A DNA stretch of 64,000 nucleotides. Origin: Saccharomonospora amisosensis. GTDB taxonomy: Bacteria > Actinomycetota > Actinomycetes > Mycobacteriales > Pseudonocardiaceae. The first letter of the stretch is position 1; each line of letters begins with the position of its first letter. A program made the translations under genes and the position numbers. The notes under the pieces are model-generated. The model had not been told where the DNA came from, searched no databases, and saw only the letters and a list, made by a program, of their open reading frames with translations. The stretch spans positions 124,001 through 188,000 of the forward strand of contig NZ_JAAOYM010000002.1 of the NCBI RefSeq assembly GCF_011761185.1, written 5' to 3'. Shown in pieces: positions 19,401 to 31,400 of this stretch.

Positions 19401-22400
19401 GGTCAGCTCCACGACCGGGTTCGAACAGTTGATCGCCTACGGCTACCTGTCGGTTGACTCGATCTTCCTCTTCGGTACCCAGCTTTCGAACACGATCGGC
19501 GGCTGGCTCGGCTACGACAACATCATGCGACCCGGTTACCGGATGCTGCAGAACCTTGTCGCGTTCCCGTGGCTCACGGCTGTGAACGCGGGGTTGGCGG
19601 TGCAGCAGTTCAGCGAGGCCGCCATGACCGGGTCGATGACCAACCTCGTGATGGGGATCGCCGCCACCACGTTGACCGCGGCCACCGGCCTGGTGTCGAA
19701 GATCGGTATGCAGATCGAGTTCAAGACCGGTCGCACCGCGCCGTGGAAGGGGCCTGCCGCGGCTGCCACGATGGGCAGCACGCTGGTCTCCTTCGGCATT
19801 CTTGGCCTGAGCCAGTCACCACTCGCGCTCGGCGCGGCGCTGGCGATAACGCTGTCCAGCCCGGTTCTGCTGGCCCGCAGGTGGTTCGCGAACAAGCACA
19901 AACCCGAGACACCGTTCCGGTACGAGCCGGTGAAGCAATATCCGGAGGGCAGTGCCCCGCACGTCCGGCGCATCAACCCCACCAGCCCCGGCCACCATTC
20001 ACCGAGGCTCGCGCAGGGTATGCGTGAACTGGCGCCGTTCATGCGGGAGGCGATCGGCCGCCAGATCCCGCGCGAGGGCGCTGCCGGGATGTCCGAGGAC
20101 GGCACTACGGTCCAGTGGCTGACAGCAGGCGAGGACGGAACCAGAAAGGCGATCGCCGACTTCGCCAAACAGCATGCGGACGTCGTCGCGCGGGCGCTCA
20201 ACCTCGATGAACACGTGGTGCTCCACCGGATCGACCAGTCAATGGAATCCGCCTTCGTGCTCAGCGAGGAAGGCCTTACGGAGGCCTTCCCCTACCGGGA
20301 GGGTTTTGACCTCGGCAAGACAGCCGAGGCGAGGCGGCGGCTGCGGCCGTATCTGGACTCCTACGGCGTGTTCGACTGGGACACCCGCCGGGTCGGGCTG
20401 CGGATGGGTGAACCGGTCGCGATCGTCGCCACCTCGCTGATGAAGGAAGTCATCACCTCGCTGCGGACGTCCCCGGCCGACGCGGCGGCGGCGATCGACG
20501 GGCCGGATATCGAGGCGCGCGGGCAGGCGTTGCGCGAGCTGATGGTGCGCCGGGAGATCGAGGACCACGCGGCACTACTGACCTGGCTGGAGGCGTTCGA
20601 GGAACCGCTGCCGGACCCACGGTTGGCCGAGGTGGCGCGCTGGGGTCGGCAACAACTCGCCGATGTCGTGCGGCTTCGTTACCAGGACTCCGAGCAGGGC
20701 AGCAGGCACGCCGAGAACTGGGTCAACTCGTTGCTGCGCGGTCGCTACGCGATCGAGCCGGGATTTGGACCCGACTCCGGCGACCGGCAGCTTCCAGAGC
20801 CCGACCCACCCACGGCTGCGCCGGAGGGCGCCGAGGTGGTGCGTGCCCGAGGGTCGTGGCCGACCATTTCGGACTCGACAATCGATGAGGGCGTTACCAA
20901 CGCGGTGCGGGACTGGACCGCGCGTTGGCTGACCAGCCACGGAGCCGCCGCCGTGGAGTCGGATGCCGGTACCACCCTGCCCGGACTCTGGGAACTGCCC
21001 GGCGGCAACAGGGTGAGGCTCGAACTGCGCCTTGACGCCGAGCAAGCCACCCCGTTCGTCAGTGTGAGAACCGACCGTTCACCGGCCGAGGCGGAGATCG
21101 TGCTGCCCGCCGTGCCACCGGAGGGGCCACGGCGCGACCTGCTTGTCGGTGCGGCCTTGCGGGAGCTGGTGCTGACCGAACTGCCGCCGATGCTGGCGGA
21201 GGAATCAGCGCCTGCTGAGCCGAATCACCAGCCTGACCAGCCGCCCCAGGAAACCGAGGCTGGGAGTCGCGCGACCGACGGGTCACCCGAGCACGCCGTG
21301 TCTCCCCCGCGTTTCGAAACCAGCGGCGCTGCCCTTGCTGCCGGGGTGGGCGTTGACATCGACCAGGCTGGCGCGTACGCCCGTGAGTCGGACCGGCCGG
21401 TCGACAAGGTGCTCCGCGAGCTGGCCGAGCAACGCCGCCAGGAACTGGCCGTCAACGTTCCCGACTACCCACTGGTGCTGTCCCGCATCGGCGATCTACT
21501 GGAGCACGATCCCGAGCGGGATCTTCCGGTGTGGTACCAGCGCTTCGGAGTCGCCTTGCCAGACGCCATCCGGGTGGCGGCGCGCTACGGGGTCGAGTAC
21601 CTGAAGGAGTTGTACGAGCGCTGGTCAGGGCGATCCTGGTGGGACAAGGCGCTGCCCGCGGAGCGCGACGCCAGGAATCTCTCCCTGATGCTGGCGACCG
21701 AACGCAACAACTTGGGGCCGGACCAGTCGGTTTGGGCGCCACCGGAGATTTCCGAGGCCGCCGCCGCGTGGGGCTTCGACGACTCAGCCGACTTCACGGC
21801 CCTACTGCGGGCAGCGGGCTACAGTGGCCAGTTCTCGCGTCCCGACCTGCAGGCGCTGTGGCGAATGGCCGCCGAGGCGGCGGCGCGCGGAGCGCTGTTC
21901 GAACCCTGGCAGTTGAACCAGTTCCTGCGCCACCGCGCGGCGCTGGTGGTGGCCGGATTGGACATGCGGCCCGTCGATCTCGACGAGTTCGGTGCCGTCC
22001 CCGGCTCGGACACCTACTTCGTGCCGGACGCGCTCGCCGAGATCCAACACCACGACGCCGCCCAGCGCGCCTGGTTGGACGAAGCCGCTGACGCCGTACT
22101 TGCGCGCTACTACGCCGCCGACCCGGCAACGGCCTCGCCAGGGGAACGACCACACAATCTGATCAAGGCGGCTGTCGAACGGTACGGACTGCGGTACGCG
22201 GCGTGGCTGGCGGCATGGGTGTCCGACGCCGAGGTTCCGGCAGGCGCCATCAGCCGGGACGTCGCGGCGGAGTTGGGGCTGGGACCACGGCCGGGTCCTG
22301 AGGTGCCGCCAATGCCTGCGCACAAGCCGGAGGTGTGGCTGCCGCCCGAACCGGACTCAGCGGAGTCGCCCGAGGCCCAGGCGCTACGTGACCTCTCCAC

Positions 22401-25400
22401 CCTCGCCGAGGCCGCTGGTCTCGATCTGCGGGAAGGCCACCGGGTAGGGGAGCTACCGCAGCTGCTGACGGAGATCGACCAGCAGGCCGCCCAGGTGCGA
22501 GACGAACTGCTGAATGTCGTGGACGCACTCCAACGGCTCGACTCGCGCGAGTCCGAGCAGGCCGAGACGTCGACCACGGACCCCGAACTCGACCAGCTCG
22601 TCGGTGAGCTGGAACGGCTACTGGCCGTCCCGAGGCGTGCGCAGGAGATCCAGAACGCGCTGTCGTACCTGGCCGCAAGAGCCGAATCGCTTACCGAGGG
22701 ATTGGGTGCGCGAGCCCAGGAGTTGGCCGGTCGACTTCGCGAGCACCGGTTCGGTTCCGACTACGACAGGGTGGTCGCCGAACTGGACCACCTCGCCAAC
22801 TCGCGTGAGGCATTGCGCGACGCGCTCGGGCAGGCGCGGGACGCGATGGCCGAGGCCGCCCAGCGGCCGCTGTTGCTGCTCGCCGAGAACCTGGAGCAAC
22901 TTGCCTCGGCCGAGAGCGAGACCGAGACGCAGGCCGCTCTGGCGCGGGTCAGGGATTCTCTCGGCGCGGAACGTGCCGAGGCGCTGGCTAGGGCCGTCGC
23001 CGCCTTCGAGCGGGCCGGGCAGCTGGATGCCGCCGTGGCGGCGACACAGGGTCGCCTCAAGGCCGCGGTGGATGAGGTGCTCGCAAGGCGGGTGCCGCAG
23101 GTGGGCGAGGCCGCGCTGGTCCCACCAAGTAGGGAAGGAACCGTGGAGGGGCGGGAGGTCTTCGCGCCCCGGCTGCGGCAGCCTTCCTGGGGCGGGATGC
23201 GCAGCCTTTCGGCAGGAGACCGGGAGGTGCTGGGACGGCTGGTCGGGCTGCTCAACGCGCGCCGGGGGGTGCTCGACCGGTTGCGCGCCGAGGGCCATCA
23301 GCCGCCGAAGTCCGGGCCGTGGCGCGCGAAGCACTCCCCGGATCCGGAACTGGCGCGCATCGAGGAGGCCCTTCGGCGAGTGGTGAACCTGGGCCTGAGC
23401 CTGGCCGAGCATTTGCCTGACAGCGACGCTCGATTCGCGGCGATGCTGCGGTCGGTGCGAGGGCTTTCAGTGGACGACAAGCGCCTCATCGAGCGGCTTC
23501 GACTGCTCGATGAACATCCGACTCCGGAGGTCGCTTACGCTCACAGTGCCCTACAGGACCAGGGGGAGAAGACGCCGTCGTGGCGAAGTGCCACCGGCGA
23601 GCTCGTCGTAGCGTTGCGTACCAGGTGGTCGGACCTGTATCCGATCAAGAGGCAGACCTTGCGGCCCGCGGAGTACGTGGACACGCTGCCTCGGGCAGCG
23701 GACGCCAAGGTCGAGCAATCTCGCGGCATCTACGAGCTCTGGGCGAAGCGCAAACAAGAGGGCGATCGCCGTCCGGCCACGTCATCGCCCATGTTCACGG
23801 TACAGATCGCTTTCACCGGCCGCACCGAGGGCGAACCGGTGAACCGCGAGTGGCTCGGGCCCTACCGGCTCGAACTCAACATACGTAAAGGCGCGAGCCG
23901 GGAGCAGGTGGATGAGGCGATCGAGCGGGTTCTGAAGGAGGAGACCGCTCAATGGGTGCCGCAGCACATCAACTCGAAGGTCGAGCTCGCTCTGACACGG
24001 GTGTCGGAGGGAAGTGCCCTGATCGGCACCCTCGTTGGGGCCGCATTCTCAAGTGTATTGGGTCTGCCTCCGAACTCGCTCTACTTCTTCGCGCAGACGT
24101 TGGGGAACCTGACCTCCTTCTTGACATTCCCAACGTTGATGCAGAACTCGAAGGCCCGCTTCGTCCATGCGACCAATGAAGCGAAGTCGTTCACCGCCGC
24201 CTTCGGCGGAGGGATTGGCCCGACACGTGAGTCGCTGGCTGATGACGCCCGTGCCCTGCGGCTAAAGCTGGCCCCTGTGGTGGCGCGCTTCGGCATCACG
24301 CTGCCGGAGCCGCCGGTAGTGTCGAAGCCGCTGCCGTTGACTGATCAGCAGTGGGAGCGGTTCCGGCAAGCGGGCCAAGAGGTCGCCCAGCGCATGGTCA
24401 GGTGGTTGAACGACGGAGCGCAAGGGCGCGACGGTGACACCACTGGCAGCGGGATCCAGGATCGTCACATACCCAGCGAGGAGATCCGCGAACACATTCG
24501 CGGCATTCGAGACGCGACCTTCACACCCACCAACGACGGCCTTGCCCCGAAACAGGAGCGTGCCAGGGCGGAACTTGGCGCACTGACCATGACGCTCGCC
24601 ACGGGCGAGAACCTACGTGTCCTCATCACGGCGGAGGTGAGGAACAAACCGCACGTGGCGCTCGTGGGCGGCGATCCGAACAGCCTCCGGCAGACGTACC
24701 GGATCGCAGTCCCGACCAACATTCTGCGAAGCGATCAGTCACTGTCCGAGGAGCTGTCGAACCGGCTGTCGGCGGAGCTGGCTCACGTCGTTTTCGAAGC
24801 AGCCAAGCTGTGGCGGCTGCCGAGCGTGGCCCGACTCGGGAAGCAACATGTCGGCCCGCTGAGTCTGGAAAGCCCAATCGCCGTCTCGATGGCCTACGTT
24901 CTGGGCGCGTTCGACATCATCGGCGTGAAACTGGGTGGCAGTCTGGGCACCGCACTGGGGCGTATCAAGCTCGATCTCACATTGGGCCGCCATGGCGGAT
25001 TCCTGGCCGAACTGGCACGACACAGCCGACGTGAAAAGACTGGGTACCAGAAGCCGGAGAGCATAGAGGAAAAGGCCGAGTTGGCCAGTCTGGCTACCGA
25101 GTCCGGTGATGCCGTGCGGGATGCCGCGAATGCGGTGGCGGATGAGGCCGCACGGCGACGCGGAGCGGACAGCCTCGGGGAATCTGCCGCGCTGATGCCC
25201 ACCGACCGGCTGGAGTTGCTGGACCTGGCGGCCGAGGAAGTGCGGCAGGTCATGGAGGCACGCGGTGACGTGGACGTCACCGTAAACCGCGACGACGAGG
25301 GCAATCCCGAGTTGGTGATCTCCCCACGACGGGGCAGCCCTATCAAGGATCAGCTGCGCCTACGGGTGGACCTGAGCGAGGGCTTGCGCAGGCCAACCAC

Positions 25401-28400
25401 CACCCAGCGTGGCTACGACCGGGTTGCCCGCAAGGTGTTGAAGCTCGAGGTCCCGTCGATTGCGAGTCGGGAGGGGAAGCGAACCTGGACGTTGCCGCTG
25501 CGTGAGCAGAAGGAACGGCGGTTCAGCATGCTCCTGCCGGAGCACTGGCTGGGCAACGAACAAACGGGACAGGCACTTGCGGCCGTGCATAGGCACGCGG
25601 ACGCGCTCGGCCGCCAGATATTCGGGCCTCGCTCGGTGGGGCAGCTGGCGCTGGCCGCGTGGCTGGCAGGGCTGGGCGGCGGCGCCATCAGCGGTTTCAC
25701 GGCGGTGATGAACAAGAACGCGGTCCTCGCGGCGCAACAGCTCGCCAACTGGCTGACAACGCTCGTCGGTGGTGCGTTGCGAATCCCAACCATCCGGCAC
25801 AACGCCGAACTGACCGCTTCCAGGAGTCTTGGCAAGCTCGGTGAGACCGAGCCGAAGGCACATGATCTGGATGAGCAAGTTCGCGACGTCCAGTTGGCGA
25901 TGACTGATGCCGCTGCCGAATCCGTGGCATGGCTGCAGGATGTCCTCGCCGACCACCCGGAACTACGTGAGAAGCTGGAGCCCTACCTGAAGGACTGGCG
26001 GCGGTTGATGGGCAGCGCGGACTCGCTGGTCTTCGACATCGACGCACTGCTTCGAAGCGGCGAGCTGCCTGGTCTCATTTCTCCGAACGTCGAGTGGATC
26101 AAGCGGATCGGTGACGGCACCTATCTGGTCAGGATCAAGATGCGGCGCGACCGGGACAACCCGTTCCCGCACCCGAAGGACAGGATCGTTGCTGTACAGC
26201 CGAGCCCGCCGGGATGGCCAGCCACGTGGATGAAGGGCGCAGGCGACGCGCATGTGATCATTTCCGGTGGTGATGTTCACGAGCTCATTGAGCTGTTGCG
26301 AAGCTGGGTTGAGACCGAACACCACGGTCCGATCGGTGTTCCCGGTGTTCCCGGTTTCCTCCGGACGAATCTTCCTGCTCAACAGCGGACGACGGTCACC
26401 CAGAAGACCCTGATCTTGGGTGACAACCCGACGCTTCTCAAGGCGTTGACCCAACTCGGGTCGCAGGTCCTGGCGGCGGCGACCACAATCCTGTCCGGGC
26501 AGTGGTTCAGTCGTGGTGAGTTCCTCACGGCCGAGCAGTTGCGCATGGTCCTTTCGTACATGGGTGCCCAACTCTCGCCGTATCGAGTGCAGTTGGCCAT
26601 GGCGATGTGGGGCCATTACGCCGATGCGCTGGCGCGGCTCAGCGAGCAACAGGACGAGGTCAGCGAGATTGTCGCGGCCCACGAGGCTCGCCACGCCGAC
26701 CCTGGGACATCACGTTCGGCGCAATCGCCGACATCGTCGGCCGCTACACCACCGACAACGGTGGAACCGGTCCGTCGTGACCAGTTCGACCGGCTACAGC
26801 CACAGCGGCAGCACCCGTTGGATGCTGTTGCGGGTCGAAGTGACCCAGACCCGGGAATCTCCCCGGTGTCGGAGCTCCGGGCCCGTCCCGGCGAGGCTCC
26901 GTTCGTTATCGCCAGGCATGACCCCACCGCGCCGGACGGGGAATACGGGAGCGATGGCGGTGCTGCTGCGCGGAGGTCTGCTTCATCAGGCCTGCACCAG
27001 TCCGAACCACGGCTGACCGTCAGTACCGGCACGGCACGGGACCTGTCGGCCACGGGTGCCGGGAAGATCTACTCCGAGATCGTGTTCGAGCGGCTGGAAA
27101 GGGACGAGTTCACCGGTAGCTTCGCCCCGCTTGTAGCAGCAGCACGGGACCTGCTGACCTCCGACGGCAGGTTGGTCGTGCACGTCGCGAACGAATCCGC
27201 CGAAAGCGTCAGCGAGATCGAGCGTTCGCTTCGGTCGTGGTTCGACCAGGTGAACACCTCGACGGATGCCGACGGCGGGCACGAGGTCGTCGCCAGACTG
27301 CCGAGGACTCACGCCAACGACACCGACGCCGTCGACGGGCCGGTACTGGTGGTCGGTGGCGGCCGTGCTCCAGGGTCGACGCCACTGCGGCCGGGCGAGA
27401 TATCACTCAACAACGACCCCGAAGCCCAGCCGGAGGTCGTCGGTGAGCTGACCGCCGGAATGTTTGGAGAAGGGCAGTTCGCCGGGGTCCGCTTCGTTGA
27501 CGTTTCCGAAGACACGATCCTCGGCGCGGGCAACGACGCCCTCGCGGGCGCGATGGCCGTGCTGCGAGACGGCGGAATCCTGACCATCAGCGCCGACGGC
27601 GAGTTCAGTGCCCGCGTTCCCGAACTGGTGCGCAGGCTCGCCGAGTTGGGCGCCATCGACATCGCGCTCGACGGTTCCCTGGGTATCACGCTCACCGCGC
27701 GCAAACCCGGCACGGCCGACGAGGCGCGGCCGCTGAAGGTGAGCCTCGGTCATTGGGACCGCCGCTGGATCACCGGCACGAGAAGCTATCTGCTCAACAA
27801 GTTGGCCGATGCCCTGCCCACCGGTTCACTGCTCGACATCAGCACCGGCGAGACCGCGCCGATAGACGAGATCGCCCACACCCTGACCGCGCAGGGTGTG
27901 ACCGTCGTCGAAGCCGTTCTGGGGGAGGTGGTGACGGTTACTGGTGTGAGGGGTGGTGTTGGTGGTGGGGGTGTTTCGTTGGGTGAGGGTGGTCCGGGAG
28001 TGGGGGTGCGTGCTTTTGTGCCTGGTGATGGTTATGTTGCTGTGCCTGGTCGGTATCGCGAGGCGGCTGAGAGTGCTCGGGTGCGTGTTGAGGCTGGGCA
28101 GCCGGTGCCCTATTTGATTGAGGATGTCACGGATTCTCGCAGGATGTTTGGGGTGGAGATCGAGTTCGCCGGTCGTATGGATCGCATTGTGTTTTTGCGG
28201 ACTCGGGTGGCTGAGGAGTTGCATCGTGAGGGTTTGGTTCGTTCGGCGGAACCGGAGCAGCCGGGTGCGTTGAAGGAACTGGGTTATTCGATGGAACGTG
28301 ATGGGGGGCTTGTTGAGGTTGAGACCGCTGCTGATACCACGTTTGGTGAGGTTATTACTCGGATACTTGATCCGCGGGCAGCGCTGAGTTGGCAGGATTT

Positions 28401-31400
28401 GCGGACCTATGTGCAGGTCATCCCGGAGATGGGTGGGCAGGCGACGAAGAATACTGGTCTGCATATTCATGTGGATGCGGGCGATGTTGATGAGGTGGCG
28501 GCGGGGGTGCTGAAAGGGATTGTTCGCAGGTTTGAGAATGTGCTTGCTCGGCTTGGTGCTAATCCTGATTTGGAGGTGCCTCGGCCGCTTGAGGCTCGTG
28601 TGCCGCTCAGCATGCCTGTTGGTGAGGTTGAACGGTTCCGTTTTGTTGCGGGTAGGCATCTGAGTTCGTCGACGGCTGGCACTATCGAGTTCCGGTTCCC
28701 TGATGCGATTTATGATCCCGGCTCGGTTCAGGTGTTGGTCAAGTTGGCGTTGGGCATGGTGGATGCGGCCAAACGTATCGCCGCATCCGGGCAGCCGTTG
28801 CCTTCGGATTTCGCTGATGGTGAGTCGTTTGGTTCTAGTGTGTGGGGTCAGGGGTTGCCGGGGCATCCGGACAGCGACGATCGGGCGGACAGTTTCCGTG
28901 AACTCGTTGATCTGGTTTTCACCAGGGATAGTGATAAGGAGCAGGCCACCGATCTTTATGTGCGCAAGGTGTGGTTGGACCGGCTCGCGCGTCCGATTCC
29001 TCCTGAGGCGTTGGTTCAGCGATCGTTGGGTTCTCCGACAGATGTTGCGCTGAACGCGGCCGAGCCCAGCGGGCCGCTTCTGCCTACTGCGGTTGAGAAG
29101 AGTGCTGAGCAGGCGGTGGCTGCGCTGTCTGGTCTTCGTTTCAAACTCGCGGATGAACGCGCTGGTTGGGATGACAGGAGGCTGGTCGACGAGCTGAAGC
29201 TTGCTGTTGGGGAGTTGAGCCGTGATGCGGTCTACGTTGACTATCTGTTCCGCGGGTTCGGTGCCAGCTTTGTTGAAAAGCGGTTGACCGATGTTAGCGA
29301 AGCGATCCGGGCGATCACGCGGCGAGCCCGTGAGTTGCCGTCCTGGTTCTTGAATTCCAAGGACGCGGAGCCGTTGCATGCGTTGGAGCGGTTGGATCCG
29401 TTCGGTCCTGAGGTGGTCACTAACCATTCGGTCGTCACCGACCGAGACGGCAGGTTGGACGTGTTTAGCCAGGTCCAGTTGCATGGGTGGTTGGGTCGGA
29501 TGGTGGCCGCTGGGGCGTTGCCGGAGCGTGTACTGGGCTGGACGGACCGGTTGAACAACGTGTCGGTTACGGGTCTGCGGGAGGTTGAGGACGACCCGGT
29601 TGCTGAGGCGTTCCGGTTCCTCACGCGGGTAGTTGAGGATCCGTCGGCGACGGGCCGGGACAGGCCTGGTTTTCTCGTGGTCGAGGGAATCTCGTTGTTG
29701 GACGCGCTCGGTATCGTCGTTCACCAACTTTCCTGGCTGGTTGATCGGACGGCTGCCGAGAGGTTCCTGGGATCAGCGGGTCAACCAACCGACTTTGACC
29801 GTGCCTACCGGGCGTTGCGTATGGAGCAGGCGGCCGTCCGGTTTGTCGCGTCGGAGTTGGAGGTGGTGGCGCGGCAGCGGGTGGTCGGGCCGGAGCCGGG
29901 GCTGCCGATCCGGCTGCGGTATGCCCTGACCGGCGCGCACTGGTTGCTGGACGCGACGCCCGCGGACCTCGCCGAATACCTGCACCGCGTGCACGGGCTG
30001 GGCGACGGCGTGGCCCCCGCCGGGCAGGACGACGCCGATGCGTCGGTGGCGACCGGTGAGGCTGGTCGGGTTGTGTCGCGGTTGGATGGGACGGCGAAAC
30101 GCGAGATCGGTAGGTTCGCCAAGCGCGGTGTGCGGGGGCTTGCCGATCATTTGAGGGGTGTGGGGCTGGCGTCGGTGACTCCGGAGTCGCTGGAGGCGCT
30201 GATAGACGAGGTGCTTGCCGGTGCCTTCGAGTTGAGTCCGCGTGGGATCGCTGAGGCGTTCCCGTTCGGTAGTGGTGAGCAGGCGCAGGCGGCCAGGTTG
30301 CGGTTGCGGCCGTATCTGGGTGTGTCGGGTCTTGTTGACTGGGGTTCCGGGCGGGTGGGGTTGCGGGTGGGTGATGAGGCCGGTGTCGTGGCGGCGACGC
30401 TGGTCAAGGAACTGGCGACGTTGTTGTCCGGGTCGTTCGCCGATGCTGTGGAGGCGTTGGATTGGTCGTCGGAGGATTCGTGGCCGGACGCGGTACGCCG
30501 CGTGATGTTGGAGCGGGAGAAGGCACATCACCATGCGGTGTTGGCCTGGGCGGCTGGACTGGATGGGCCGCTTCCGGCCGTGCTGGCTGACCTGGTTCGC
30601 GAGTTTCGGTCGCAGCCGTCGGAGTTGGACGCGCTGGTTGAGTGGCGCTACCCGTTGACTGGGGAAACGGCGTGGCATTCGAAGACCGTTGTCGAGGAGT
30701 TGTTCGAGAACCGCCCGGTCGTCGAGCCGAGCATGGGCCCGGACCGACACCAGCTGAACCGGTCGACGGCCAGGTCCGGCCACATCAGAAAGGTTCCAGC
30801 CGACATCAGCATGCCGCTGGACACCGACGAGCTCGCCACCGCCACAGACCTCGTCCACAACGCGGCACGAACCGCGGTCGCTCTCGCGCACGGTGTGTCT
30901 TCGGCCGAGGCAACCGACCTGCCTGGCGACGTTGTCGCGGAGATGTCGCTGGCGGGCGAGCTCGCCGTACTGGAGTACGTCCGGCGGCTGGATCAGGCCA
31001 CTCTTGCGAACCTGACGAAGCTCGACGTCGCCTACGCCCGCGATCGCGAGGGCGCTGAGCGGGCCGCCGCCTCGTCGATCGCCGAACTGCGGGCGAGCGT
31101 GCCGGACCGGATCACGTCGAGCGTCGACGTCATCCTGGTCCTGGCGCGGCAGGCCGCCAACGTCGAACTCGCCGAGGCGAACCTGCGCGACGCATTGCGG
31201 CAGGAGTCGCGGACGGATCCGCTCGGCGATACGGCCGTCACCGAGCAGACCAAGCTACGGGTAGCCGAAGCGAGGCGGACGGCCGGCAAGGCGTATCTGG
31301 ACTACGAATGGGCCAAACGGACGGCCGAAGCGAACATCCGTTGGATCGAGACCGACCAACGCGTCAACGACGCGATTACCAGGGCACGTAGGGCAGCCCA

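Noticed and set aside
27826-29727. 633-codon minus-strand frame in the amidoligase region
   Set aside because: Its length follows from the unusual G/T-rich codon usage of the plus-strand gene. The translation is Arg/His/Asn/Thr-rich without domain logic, while the plus strand has clear amidoligase motifs.
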